Positions 44,403-52,988 of a DNA stretch of 64,000 nt are shown in pieces. Each line of letters opens with the position of its first letter. The stretch's first letter is position 1. This DNA is from Haloplanus ruber (GTDB lineage: Archaea > Halobacteriota > Halobacteria > Halobacteriales > Haloferacaceae), in the NCBI RefSeq assembly GCF_024494725.1, contig NZ_JANHDK010000001.1, forward strand, positions 1,240,001 through 1,304,000, read 5' to 3'. Both the position numbers and the translations under genes were made by a program. The notes beneath the pieces are model-generated. The model was given only the letters and a program-made list of their open reading frames with translations. It was not told the origin of the DNA and did no database searches.

Positions 44403-45443
44403 TCAGTCATCGGCCGGAGCCTCTGCCTCCTCCGGGGCCTCCTCCTCGGCCCAGGAGAACAGCGCACGCAGTCGGGCGCCGACCTCCTCGATGTCGTGGT
44501 TCCGGTCGGCCCGGTACAGTTGGGTGTAGCTCGGGCGACCGGCCTGGTTCTCCGCGATCCACTCGCGGGCGAACTCGCCGTTCTGGACGGCTTCGAGCGC
44601 CTCGTCCATGTTCTCGCGAACGCTCTCGTCGACGATTTCTGGACCGACCGCGAGGCCGCCGTACTCGGCGGTGTCGGAGACCGAGTTCCACATCTCGGCC
44701 ATTCCTCCCTCGTACATCAGGTCGACGATCAGCTTCATCTCGTTGAGACACTCGAAGTAGGCCATCTCGGGGCTGTATCCCGCGTCGACGAGCGTCTCGT
44801 AGCCCTTCTTGATGAGCGACGTGATGCCGCCACAGAGGACGGCCTGTTCGCCGAAGAGGTCCGTCTCGACCTCCTCTCGGAACGTCGTCTCGACGACGCC
44901 GGCGCGGGTACAGCCGATGGCCTGAGCGTACGCCAGTGCTTCCTCCTTGGCCTCGCCGGTCGTGTTCTGGTAGACGGCGAGGAGCGCCGGCGTGCCCGTG
45001 TCCTCGACGTAGTTACGCCGGAGGAGATGCCCCGGCGTCTTCGGGGCGATCATCGTCACGTCGACGCCCTCGGGGGGCTGAATCTGGTTGTAGTGGATGT
45101 TGAACCCGTGAGCGAACTGGAGGGTGTCGCCCTCCTCCAGGCCGTCACTGATGGCCTCGAACACCGCCGGCTGGACGGTGTCGGGGACGAGCATCGAGAC
45201 GATGTCCGCCTCCGCGGCGGCGTCGTCCGGTGTCGCCACGCGAAGGCCGTCGTTCTCGGCCTGCGTCCACGAGTCCGAGGACTGTCGCAGCCCGACGATC
45301 ACGTCGATCCCGCTGTCGTCGAGGTTCTGTGCGTGGGCGTGCCCTTGGCTGCCGTAGCCGAGGACGGCCACGGTCTTGTCGGCGATTACGTCGCTGTTCG
45401 CGTCGTCGTCGTAGTATACTGGGACGGTGAATTCGTCTGTCAT
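44403..45443 (-). CDS. ilvC: ketol-acid reductoisomerase
   Basis: A 346-residue class I enzyme. The NADP-binding motif is [15 protein letters not shown] (Gly29-Gly34), and the C-terminal knotted domain has [23 protein letters not shown] with the metal-binding Asp and Glu. It converts acetolactate to dihydroxyisovalerate (and the isoleucine analogue). The C terminus carries an acidic tail. The gene begins two bases after the ilvN stop and belongs to the same transcript. Confidence 0.96.
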   Translation of the reverse strand: MTDEFTVPVYYDDDANSDVIADKTVAVLGYGSQGHAHAQNLDDSGIDVIVGLRQSSDSWTQAENDGLRVATPDDAAAEADIVSMLVPDTVQPAVFEAISDGLEEGDTLQFAHGFNIHYNQIQPPEGVDVTMIAPKTPGHLLRRNYVEDTGTPALLAVYQNTTGEAKEEALAYAQAIGCTRAGVVETTFREEVETDLFGEQAVLCGGITSLIKKGYETLVDAGYSPEMAYFECLNEMKLIVDLMYEGGMAEMWNSVSDTAEYGGLAVGPEIVDESVRENMDEALEAVQNGEFAREWIAENQAGRPSYTQLYRADRNHDIEEVGARLRALFSWAEEEAPEEAEAPADD

Positions 45444-45445
45444 GG

Positions 45446-46036
45446 TTATGTCGTCTTGCGTGTGCCGCGTTCGAGCGCCGCAGTGCCGGTGCGGACGATT
45501 TCGTGGATGCCGAATCGCCCGAACGTCTCGACGGCGGCGTCGATCTTCTGCTCGCTGCCCGTGATCTCGACCGTCACCGACTCCCGGGAGACGTCGACGG
45601 TCTTGCCGTCGTACATCTCCGCCACCGCACCCACCTGATCGGGAGCGCTCCCGTCGACCTTGATCAAGGCGAGTTCGCGCCGGATGGCGTCGGGTTCGAG
45701 TTCCGTGACGGCGATGACCGGAACGAGCTTCTGGAGTTGCTTTTTCGCCTGTTCGATGCCCGGTTCGGGCTCGTCGATTTCGAGGGTGATCCGCGCCCGG
45801 TCCCCATCGGTGGTCGGCCCCACAGTCAGGCTTTCGATGTTGAACTGGCGGCGACGGAAGAGGCCGGAGACGTTGGCCAACACCCCCGGCTCGTGTTGCA
45901 CGAGCGCCGAGAGGACGGCCCGTCGACTCTCGGGTTCGGCCTCCACCTCGGGGTCGATGCGGATGCCCTGGGAGTTGCGCCGGCCGTCCGGGGAGGCGCG
46001 CTCCTCCGGCGGCGGTCCTTCCAGTCCACCGCTCAT
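45446..46036 (-). CDS. ilvN: acetolactate synthase regulatory subunit
   Basis: A 196-residue protein: a charged N-terminal extension of about 35 residues, an ACT domain ([34 protein letters not shown]) and the ALS small-subunit C-terminal domain ([30 protein letters not shown]). It confers valine feedback on IlvB. The start overlaps the ilvB stop by four bases. Confidence 0.95.
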   Translation of the reverse strand: MSGGLEGPPPEERASPDGRRNSQGIRIDPEVEAEPESRRAVLSALVQHEPGVLANVSGLFRRRQFNIESLTVGPTTDGDRARITLEIDEPEPGIEQAKKQLQKLVPVIAVTELEPDAIRRELALIKVDGSAPDQVGAVAEMYDGKTVDVSRESVTVEITGSEQKIDAAVETFGRFGIHEIVRTGTAALERGTRKTT

Positions 46037-47802
46037 AGTTGATCCTCCGAGAGGGCGAACTCGTCGTTGGCACCGCCGCTTGGCACCATCGGGTAGACGT
46101 TCTCCGCGGGATCGATGTGGAAGTCGATCACCGAGGGACCGTCGTAGTCGAGTGCCGCCTCGATGGCGTCGGCCACCTCGTCGTAGTCGTCGACGCGCCA
46201 GCCACGGGCGCCGAAGGCCTCCGCGAGCTTGTCGAACTCCGGGATCCAGCTGTACCCAGCGGCCATGTGACGGCCTTCGAAGAAGGCGTCCTGCCACTGG
46301 CGGACCATCCCGATGTACTCGTTGTTCAGGATGGCGACCGTGATGTCGAGGTCCTCGCGCACCGCGACCGAGAGCTCCTGAACCGTCATCAGGAAGGAGC
46401 CGTCGCCGTCGACGCAGACGACCTCCTCGTCGTCGTCGGCAGCCAGTCGGGCGCCGATGGCCGCGGGAAGCCCGTAGCCCATCGTCCCGAGGCCGTGCGA
46501 GGAGACCCAGGTGCGTGGCTCGCGGAACGTCCAGTACTGGGACGCCCACATCTGGTGTTGACCGACCCCCGAGGTGACGATGGCCTCGTCGCTCGTGGCC
46601 TCGTCCAGCGCCTCGACGACGAACTGCGGTTTCAGCGGTTCGTCGTCCGGGGTCGCGTACCCCATCGGGTACTCGGTCTTCCAGGTCTGACACTGCTCGC
46701 GCCACTCGTCGGCGTCGGGCGCCTCGGGCAGCGCGTCGTGGAGTTGTTCGAGGACACGCCCCGCGTCGCCGATCAGCGGGTAGTCGGCGTGGATATTCTT
46801 GCTGACCTCCGCGGGGTCGATGTCGACGTGGATCACCTCCGCGTCGGGGGCGAACGTCTCGATACCGCCCGTGAGGCGGTCGTCGAAGCGGGTGCCCACG
46901 GCGATCAGGAGATCCGTGTGGTTGATCGCCATGTTGGCGTAGCCGGTGCCGTGCATCCCCGCCCACGACAGACAGAGGTCGTGGTCTTCGGGCACCGTCC
47001 CGATGCCGGGCATCGTCGTGACGACCGGAATCTCGTACTCGGTGGCGAACGCCCGCGCCTCCTCACTGGCGTCGGCTTTCACGACGCCACCGCCGAACAG
47101 GAGCAGGGGTCGGTCGGCTGCCTCGATGGTGTGGGCGGCCGTCTCCACCGCGTCCGCGTCGGCTTCCTCCTGTGGCGTGTAGGTCTCCGGGGTCTGTGGC
47201 ATGCCCGGATCGCGGTCCGTCTCGTTGTTGGTCACGTCCTTCGGAAGGTCGACGAGCGTCGGCCCAGGACGACCGCTGCCCGCGAGCGCCACCGCCTCGC
47301 CGACGGTGTCGCCGACGGTGTCGGCGTCGCTCGCGAAGTAGTTGTTCTTCGTAATGGGCGCGGTGATGCCAGTCGTGTCCGTCTCCTGGAAGGCGTCGCT
47401 GCCGACCATACTCTGTGGAACCTGGCCCGTCAACGCCACCACGGCGTCGGAGTCCATGTTCGCGTCGGCGATGCCCGTCACGAGGTTGGTCGCGCCAGGG
47501 CCCGAGGTGGCCAGACAGACGCCCGGCCGCCCCGACACCACGTTGTAGGCGTCGGCGGCGTGGGCCGCTCCCTGCTCGTGGGCCATCATCACGTGGTCGA
47601 TGTCCGATCCCCAGAGGGCGTCGTACACCGGCATGATCGCGCCGCCCTGCACCCCGAACATGGTCTCGATGCCGGCGTTCTCGAGGGCGCGCACGGTGGA
47701 CGTCGCGCCGGACGTGACGGTCGTCGGCGTGCCGTCGCCGCCTTTCGCGTCGGCGTCGGTCGTCTCCTCAGTCTCCCGCTGTTTGGTCGTTCGTTCGCTC
47801 AT
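46033..47802 (-). CDS. ilvB: acetolactate synthase catalytic subunit
   Basis: A 589-residue thiamine-diphosphate enzyme. The N-terminal domain has [14 protein letters not shown] and the catalytic Glu in [15 protein letters not shown]; the C-terminal domain holds the ThDP motif [29 protein letters not shown]. It condenses pyruvate to acetolactate, first step of valine and leucine synthesis. An acidic 30-residue extension precedes the domain. A 339-base spacer with its own signals separates it from leuA. Confidence 0.96.
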   Translation of the reverse strand: MSERTTKQRETEETTDADAKGGDGTPTTVTSGATSTVRALENAGIETMFGVQGGAIMPVYDALWGSDIDHVMMAHEQGAAHAADAYNVVSGRPGVCLATSGPGATNLVTGIADANMDSDAVVALTGQVPQSMVGSDAFQETDTTGITAPITKNNYFASDADTVGDTVGEAVALAGSGRPGPTLVDLPKDVTNNETDRDPGMPQTPETYTPQEEADADAVETAAHTIEAADRPLLLFGGGVVKADASEEARAFATEYEIPVVTTMPGIGTVPEDHDLCLSWAGMHGTGYANMAINHTDLLIAVGTRFDDRLTGGIETFAPDAEVIHVDIDPAEVSKNIHADYPLIGDAGRVLEQLHDALPEAPDADEWREQCQTWKTEYPMGYATPDDEPLKPQFVVEALDEATSDEAIVTSGVGQHQMWASQYWTFREPRTWVSSHGLGTMGYGLPAAIGARLAADDDEEVVCVDGDGSFLMTVQELSVAVREDLDITVAILNNEYIGMVRQWQDAFFEGRHMAAGYSWIPEFDKLAEAFGARGWRVDDYDEVADAIEAALDYDGPSVIDFHIDPAENVYPMVPSGGANDEFALSEDQL

Positions 47803-48141
47803 GGTTCTGTCTCGGTCGGTCGATGACGGTGTGTCCGTCGCTGATTATGTGTATCGGTCATGGTCGAGTGGCCGTCTGACTCCCTGTGGACGGTACGTGT
47901 GCCGGAGAGGATGGTGGATGGTGAGGGGCTATACAGCCCCTACAATGGGCTCGACCGGGCCGCCGACTTCGCGCTGGCGACCCCCCGAGGGGCCGGCGCT
48001 CGCGGCCTGACTGCGGTCGATATCGAGCCCTCGCATCGTACCCGTTCGATCCCGCTCCGGGCGTATAACGCTTTCCGTCGCGGTCGGTCGGCGAGGGAGC
48101 CACCCGCCGCTCCACGGGTGGAGCGAACGGGCGGGGCCCCA
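47803..48141 (-). promoter_or_regulatory. leader and promoter region between leuA and ilvB
   Basis: No gene is evident in these 339 bases. Reading in the gene direction, a hairpin with CCACCCG/CGGGTGG arms (48100-48106 and 48115-48121) begins about 20 bases after the leuA stop and may end that transcript. A TATA-like gttatac lies near 48062-48068 and another AT-rich box (gatacacataatc) near 47841-47853, so ilvB may have two starts. A second hairpin, GGGGCT-ATAC-AGCCCC at 47925-47940, would lie in the longer leader. Confidence 0.5.
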
Positions 48142-49363
48142 TCAGGCGCGGACCTCCTCCTCGCGCGTGACGTTCTCCTCGCGGGCGAACCGCCGGAGAT
48201 CCGCCATCGTGACGCGCTGTTTGTCCGCGCCGTAGTCCTTGACCAGTCGGGTGACCGCGCGGACCTCGGCGTCGGTCGGCGCGTAGCCGATCTCCTCGAG
48301 GCGCTTGCGCACCGAGTGTGTCCCCGTGTGCTTCCCGAGCACGAACTCCCGGGTGGCACCCACCATCTCGGGGGTCATCACGCCCGGTTCGAACGTATCC
48401 GAGTTCTCGATGACGCCCGCGGCGTGGATGCCGCTCTCGTGGGAGAACGCATTCCGTCCCACGACGGGCTTGTTCGGCGGGTTGGGGATGTCGCTGTAGT
48501 CCTCGACCATCCGGGATAGCTCCGTGATCCGGGTGGTGTCGATCCCGGTGTCGACGTCGTACAGCGCCTCCGAGGCCATCACGACCTCCTCGAAGGCAGC
48601 GTTGCCGGCGCGCTCACCAATGCCGTTGACCGACACCTGCGCCTGTGCGGCGCCAGCCTCGAACCCGGCGATGGCGTTCGCCGTTGCCAGGCCGAAGTCG
48701 TCGTGTGCGTGCACGTCGACCCGCGCGTCAGTGTTCTGACGCACCATCTGCACCAGGTCCATGAACCGGGTGGGGGTTGCGACCCCACACGTGTCGGGGA
48801 TGTTGATCCAGTCGGTCCCCGCCTCGCTGACCGCCTCGACCATCTCGACGAGGAAGTCGTCGTCGGTCCGAGTGGCGTCCATCGGCGAGAACATACACTC
48901 CACGCCCGCCTCTTTCACGCGCTCGACGCAGCTGACCGCGCGCTCGACGGCCTCCTCACGGGAGGCGTGCATGGAGTCCTGCAGTTGCACGTCGCTCGTG
49001 CTCACGAAGACGTGGATCAGTCCCACGCCCGACTCGATCGCCGCCTCGACGTCCTTGTCGACGACACGGGCGAGACCACACACCGTCGTGTCGGTGGCGT
49101 TGGTGATATCCTGGACGGCCTCGAACTCGGCGTCCGAGTTGACCGGGAATCCCGCCTCGATGACGTGGGTGCCCATATCGTCGAGTACTTCGGCGATGTC
49201 TCGCTTCTCGTCGTAACTGAACGACGTGCGTGGCGACTGCTCACCGTCTCGTAGCGTCGTGTCGAAAATTCGTACACCGTCGATTTCACCGGTGCGGGCC
49301 AACGTGCCCTGGAAGAACTCGATCCGCCGGGGTATCCGACGAATCCTCCATGTCGTTAGACAT
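48142..49363 (-). CDS. leuA: 2-isopropylmalate synthase with apparent frameshift near the N terminus
   Basis: The main frame encodes an HMGL-like synthase: RIFDTTLRDGEQSPRTSFSYDEKRDIAEVLDDMG, HDDFGLATANAI with the metal His, and ESGIHAAGV. About 395 residues are present; the C-terminal regulatory LeuA dimer domain is absent. It condenses acetyl-CoA with 2-oxoisovalerate; citramalate synthase is the alternative, but the operon favours leucine. No start codon suits this frame. A promoter-linked ATG at 49363 opens MSNDMEDSSDTP in another frame, and skipping one base near 49327-49332 joins it to RIEFFQGTL, the usual haloarchaeal beginning. So either the sequence has one extra base or the gene is damaged. 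Confidence 0.85.
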
Positions 49364-49388
49364 TGTATCCTACCAGAGGATGCCCCCA

Positions 49389-49396
49389 ATATAAAA
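49389..49396 (-). promoter_or_regulatory. TATA-like box of leuA
   Basis: On the coding strand the stretch reads TTTATATT, centred about 29 bases before the ATG at 49363. It ties transcription to that ATG even though the frame it opens soon leaves the LeuA frame. Confidence 0.65.
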
Positions 49397-49580
49397 AACT
49401 GTCCCTGTGGGCTGGGACGTAAGCTGGCTGACCAGTCGCCACCGACCCCCCTCTCACCCGTCGATTCGCCCGTTTCGGTCGTCCGAGAAGTCGTCGACCA
49501 CCGGCGATGTCGCGGGTCTCTCGTGGTCGCCGCACACGTTCGGGGCAACCCTCTCGGGGTCGACGCGGGGAGTGTTCGTC

Positions 49581-49952
49581 ATGCCACGGATCGACTTCGA
49601 GGCTGGACGCGAGTACGACGACGAGCAGTTCACCGCAACGCCCGCCTTCGAGAGCGACCGGGCGAAGGTGCTCCGTGTCTGCTTCGAGCCGGGGCAGTTC
49701 ATCCCCGTCCACGCGCCGGCAAGCGACCTCGTCGTCTCGGTCAGGGAGGGAACCGGTCTCGTCCGGGAAGGCGAGACGTCCCACCGGGTCGAACCCGGTG
49801 ACGCTATCGTCGTCCCCGCGGACACGCCGCGAGGGATCAAGGCCGACGACGAGCGACTGGAGGCGCTCGTGATGGTCGCGCCACCGCCCACGGACGCCGA
49901 CCACGACCCAGTCCGAGAGGGCCTGCGACGCGGCGAGTTCGACCCCGACTGA
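49581..49952 (+). CDS. cupin-domain protein
   Basis: A 123-residue single-cupin protein. Cupin motif 1 is reduced (CFEPGQFIPVHAPASDLVVSVREGTG) with one His, and motif 2 is HRVEPGDAIVVPADTPRGIKA without the usual terminal His, so metal binding may be weakened. The fold is sugar- or ligand-binding in general; no substrate can be named. The upstream frame to 49407 is not coding-like. It is divergent from leuA. Confidence 0.85.
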   Translation: MPRIDFEAGREYDDEQFTATPAFESDRAKVLRVCFEPGQFIPVHAPASDLVVSVREGTGLVREGETSHRVEPGDAIVVPADTPRGIKADDERLEALVMVAPPPTDADHDPVREGLRRGEFDPD

Positions 49953-50008
49953 CGGCCGTCGTGGGCGACGCCCGAACGCTTTTCTCGCGCCCCCGCGACC
50001 GTAGAGCC

Positions 50009-50302
50009 ATGAGCGAGTTCGACCTCGACCTCCGCAACGCGGAGGAACAACTCGAGGGCGAGGACGATGGGGGGGCGGAGGTGATTCTCGGCGTCCTCGA
50101 CGGGACCACCGATCCGGCCGAGTGGATTGCCGCCGTCGAGGGCGGCGACGTACTCGTGTTGGACGTCGACGGGGATCTGAACCGACTCGCCGCCGGGTTC
50201 GCCCGCGAGGTCAGGGACGCCGGCGGGACGCTGATGCGCTTCCGGGGGTTTCTCGTCGTGACACCGCCGGGCGTCGGCATCGACACCGACCGACTCTCCT
50301 AG
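50009..50302 (+). CDS. DUF5779 family protein
   Basis: A 97-residue acidic alpha/beta protein: MSEFDLDLRNAEEQLEGED, VILGVLDGTTDPAEWIAAVEGGDVLVLDVDGDLNRLAAGFAREVRDAGGTLMRFRGFLVVTPPG. The pattern matches haloarchaeal DUF5779, function unknown. A TATA-like cttttctc near 49979-49986 is about 28 bases before the ATG. It precedes the metallo-hydrolase-like gene on the same strand. Confidence 0.86.
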   Translation: MSEFDLDLRNAEEQLEGEDDGGAEVILGVLDGTTDPAEWIAAVEGGDVLVLDVDGDLNRLAAGFAREVRDAGGTLMRFRGFLVVTPPGVGIDTDRLS

Positions 50303-50375
50303 CGCCGGATCGGGGGCCGCGGCGGTGGAGGACGCGAGTCGAAGGTTTATCCGCGTCCCGCCCCCATCACGTGGT

Positions 50376-51053
50376 ATGCCACTGAAGGGCGGTCGCGCTG
50401 AGCTGCGTGAGATCGACCGCTGGGCGGACGGCGTCGGTTGGATCGCCTATCCCGACGAGCAGATGCAACGGGCGAGTCACGCCCTCGTCGGCGACGACGG
50501 GGTGTGGGTGGTCGACCCGGTCGACGCACCGGGACTGGACGACCTGCTCGCGGAGTTCGGCGACGTGGCCGGCGTCGCGGTCTGTCTCGACCGTCACGAG
50601 CGTGACGCCGGGACGGTCGCCGCTCGCCACGACGCCCCCGTCTACGTTCCCGAGTGGATGGACGGGGTGGCGTCGTCGTTCGACGAACCGGTCGAGCGAT
50701 TCGGCGGAGAACTCGGCGACTCCGGCTACCGCGTCCGCCGGGTTCGGGACGCCTCCTTGCCGCCGTGGCAGGAGGCCGCACTCTACACGGACGAGACGCT
50801 GCTGGTGCCCGAGGCCGTCGGCACCGCCTCGTTCTTCCGGGCCGGATCGGAACGGCTCGGCGTCCATCCGATGCTCCGGCCGATCCCACCCCGGCGGGCG
50901 CTCGCCGGTCTCGACCCCGACCGGGTGCTCGTCGGCCACGGCGAGGGCGTCGTCACGGACGCGGCCGACGCACTCCGGGACGCCCTCGACGGCGCGCGGC
51001 GGCGCCTGCCGGCCGCGTACGCGAAGATGGTCCGTGAAATGGTCCTGGGGTGA
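50376..51053 (+). CDS. metallo-beta-lactamase-fold-like protein, active-site His motif missing
   Basis: A 225-residue protein with the course of an MBL hydrolase: an N-terminal beta part (GVGWIAYPDEQMQRASHALVGDDGVWVVDPVDAPGLDDLLAEFG), an open site around VCLDRHERDAGTVAARHDAPVYVPEW that echoes HxHxDH in relaxed form, and a C-terminal DRVLVGHGEGVVTDAADALRDAL like the terminal MBL motif. The full HxHxDH cluster is not present, so hydrolase activity is uncertain. ggtttatcc at 50344-50352 supports the ATG at 50376. It overlaps the JAMM-like gene by GTGA. Confidence 0.75.
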   Translation: MPLKGGRAELREIDRWADGVGWIAYPDEQMQRASHALVGDDGVWVVDPVDAPGLDDLLAEFGDVAGVAVCLDRHERDAGTVAARHDAPVYVPEWMDGVASSFDEPVERFGGELGDSGYRVRRVRDASLPPWQEAALYTDETLLVPEAVGTASFFRAGSERLGVHPMLRPIPPRRALAGLDPDRVLVGHGEGVVTDAADALRDALDGARRRLPAAYAKMVREMVLG

Positions 51054-51487
51054 CTCCCGACGGCGACGCCGACCGGCCGGTGTACGCCACCCGGGGGCTT
51101 GTCGAGATGCTGCTCGGGCGCGCCGCCGATACGGAGCCGTCGTCGGTGAACCTCGTTCTCGATACGACGACGGCCGGCGAGTTCGACGCCGGACTGGAGC
51201 TCGCTCCGTCGACGCCGATTCTCAGTCACGTCTACTTCCCCACGGCGGGAGGCGCGGTCAACGACGTCTTCGGCGTCGACCTCGGGACGCCCGCCGGTCG
51301 AGGGCGCGCACGCTTTCTCAGCCACCCGCAGGGGCCTGCAGAGCTTACCCGCCGTGACGACCTGGCGGGCGTCGTGTTGCTCGCGGTGCCGCCGTGGGAG
51401 GAACTGCTCGCCTTCGACCGCCGGGGACGTCCGCTCGACCTGACCGTCGTCGACGCCGACCCGCCCACGGAGTCGCTCCCCGAGTGA
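51050..51487 (+). CDS. JAMM/MPN-like protein with altered metal motif
   Basis: A 145-residue protein. The region ILSHVYFPTAGGAVNDVFGVD then FLSHPQGPAELTRRDDLAGVVLLAVPP follows the JAMM order: x-S-H-P, six residues, Thr for Ser, two residues, Asp. Ser91-His92-Pro93, Thr100 and Asp103 fit the spacing, but the first zinc His of HxHP is Leu90. So it is a degenerate or non-canonical MPN protein; isopeptidase activity is doubtful. It starts at GTG 51050, four bases inside the previous gene, so the two are coupled. Assignment is my inference from motif spacing. Confidence 0.7.
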   Translation: MTPDGDADRPVYATRGLVEMLLGRAADTEPSSVNLVLDTTTAGEFDAGLELAPSTPILSHVYFPTAGGAVNDVFGVDLGTPAGRGRARFLSHPQGPAELTRRDDLAGVVLLAVPPWEELLAFDRRGRPLDLTVVDADPPTESLPE

Positions 51488-51506
51488 TCGCGGCCGAGGC
51501 CTGCGC

Positions 51507-51716
51507 TCACTCGAGGTAGCCGAGGTCGGCCAACTGGTCGGCGATTTCCTCGAACTCCGCCTCGGTCAGTTCGCCGCGGCGCTGATGCTGGATGACGATA
51601 CTCCGGAGGAGAAAGCGGACGAGGTCGCTCGTACTCGAAAAGCTGGTGCCGTCGATGGTCTCCTCGATCCGATCCCCGAGTTCCTTCGGGATCGAGACCG
51701 TCGTGTACTCGGTCAT
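51507..51716 (-). CDS. ribbon-helix-helix (CopG-type) DNA-binding protein
   Basis: A 69-residue protein: YTTVSIPKELGDRIEETIDGTSFSSTSDLVRFLLRSIVIQHQRR is the ribbon-helix-helix domain, followed by an acidic helix (LTEAEFEEIADQLADLGYLE). It would bind DNA as a dimer; no toxin partner is next to it. A clear TATA-like gttatat at 51741-51747 is about 28 bases before the ATG. Confidence 0.87.
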   Translation of the reverse strand: MTEYTTVSIPKELGDRIEETIDGTSFSSTSDLVRFLLRSIVIQHQRRGELTEAEFEEIADQLADLGYLE

Positions 51717-51800
51717 AGCTGGACCCAGGAGCGCGGGCGGGTTATATGACGGGGATCGACATGGCGGTCATTTTTAGTAGCTCGCCGATAACCTCCGATA

Positions 51801-52127
51801 ATGGCAGCCAGGCCGCCCCAACAGGATTCGTCGTCACCGGATGCGATCGAGTTCGGCATCGCGGCACTGGCCGGCCACCTCGACCGGACGGACATCGACT
51901 TCCCCGCGACGGACGAGGAAATCGTCCGCGCGCTTGGTGATCCGGACGTGCCGTACGATGCCGCCGGCAGCGCCGTCGCGCTCTCGGAGGCGATAGAGAC
52001 GCTCCCGAAACGAACCTTCGAATCCGAGTCGGAGTTGCTCGACCTGCTCCACCCCGTCTTCGAGGAGTACCGCGTCTCGACGAGTGGGAGTCTACTCGGC
52101 CGCCTCCGTTCGATCCTTCCCTTCTAG
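51801..52127 (+). CDS. DUF5789-like small protein
   Basis: A 108-residue protein with the pattern FPATDEEIVRALGDPDVPYDAAGSAVALSEAIETLPKRTFESESELLDLLHPVFEEYR, close to haloarchaeal DUF5789/DUF2795-like helical proteins. The C terminus is basic and hydrophobic (LLGRLRSILPF). Function unknown. tttttag at 51771-51777 is about 28 bases before the ATG. Its stop shares four bases (CTAG) with the convergent HTH gene. Confidence 0.8.
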   Translation: MAARPPQQDSSSPDAIEFGIAALAGHLDRTDIDFPATDEEIVRALGDPDVPYDAAGSAVALSEAIETLPKRTFESESELLDLLHPVFEEYRVSTSGSLLGRLRSILPF

Positions 52128-52789
52128 CCGACGGCCTGTGGTGTCTCGTCGAGCGCCACGTCCAGTCGCTCGGTGACGAACTCCTTGATCACACGCTCTT
52201 CGGCCCGGTGGAGCGTGACACTCGCCGTCGACTTCGCTAGGTCGGCCGCCTCGGCAACGTCGGTCAGCGTGCTCTCCCGCGGGGTGTCGTAGTAGCCCAT
52301 CTCGACGGCCGTCACCAGCAACTCCTGTTGGCCGTCGGTGAGCAGATTCGGCGACTCCGTGGCGTCGTACACCCGGTTGAGGGTATAGGACATCCCGAAG
52401 GCGTCGAGTTGGCGGCCGAACTCCGAGAGCCGATCCCGGGAGGCCGTGAGTTCGATGACCGCCTCGCCGTCCCTGATCGTCACGGGGAGTTCGATGGGTG
52501 CCCCCGACTCCTGAATCGACAGGAGAAGCAGAGGCTCGCTCGTCTCGAACTGGACGATGACGGTATCGTCGGTCTGTTGCATCAGTTCCAGCGAGGAGAT
52601 ACCCGAGCGATCCTCGAGGGCGTCGAGTACGTCGGGCATCTCCGCGCTCTCGATTTCGAGCAGGCCGAACCCCGCGTCCCCCGACGGCACCGCCGAGAGC
52701 ACCCGGAACGTCGTCGATGGAAACGACCGAGAAATCTCCCCGATCCAGATGGCGGACGGCAGGTCGATGGTGAGCTTGGCGTATGGCAT
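52124..52789 (-). CDS. second Bat-type HTH_10 transcriptional regulator
   Basis: A 221-residue paralogue of the product at 22803-23441; long stretches align, for example TFRVLSAVPSGDAGFGLLEIES, IVQFETSEPLLLLSI, ELTASRDRLSEFGRQLDAFG and the HTH (TAVEMGYYDTPRESTLTDVAEAADLAKSTASVTLHRAE). It too lacks a Cys cluster. A CGAATATGTTCG palindrome lies 45-56 bases upstream of its ATG, the same motif found beside nirK, so it may belong to the anaerobic regulon or control itself. Confidence 0.92.
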   Translation of the reverse strand: MPYAKLTIDLPSAIWIGEISRSFPSTTFRVLSAVPSGDAGFGLLEIESAEMPDVLDALEDRSGISSLELMQQTDDTVIVQFETSEPLLLLSIQESGAPIELPVTIRDGEAVIELTASRDRLSEFGRQLDAFGMSYTLNRVYDATESPNLLTDGQQELLVTAVEMGYYDTPRESTLTDVAEAADLAKSTASVTLHRAEERVIKEFVTERLDVALDETPQAVG

Positions 52790-52833
52790 GGGTGCGCGTG
52801 GACGAACGTGAGCCGGTCACACGGGGGTTTACC

Positions 52834-52845
52834 CGAATATGTTCG
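52834..52845. promoter_or_regulatory. CGAATATGTTCG palindrome upstream of the second Bat-type regulator
   Basis: The third CGAA-N4-TTCG 12-mer, located just upstream of the box ggtaaacc (52826-52833 on the coding strand) that could serve as TATA for the minus-strand gene. It is the near reverse complement of the site at 25269-25280: CGAATATGTTCG against CGAACATATTCG, which are exact reverse complements. Confidence 0.6.
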
Positions 52846-52988
52846 CTGGGTCCGGGGCCGCTCGGATGGCGTTCAGTGCGGGGCCGGCGTCCGCGGCCCG
52901 GCGGTCGCTCCCGCTGCGGCCGTCGGTCGGGGTCGCGGGTCGCGGCGGAAACGAACCGTTCACGTAGGGGCGAGACCGACCCCGGGAC

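Noticed and set aside
46039-47826. 595-codon open frame on the + strand opposite ilvB
   Set aside because: High GC leaves long antisense frames open; the sequence is low-complexity Val/Gly/Asp/Arg and the minus strand encodes a full, motif-complete ilvB.
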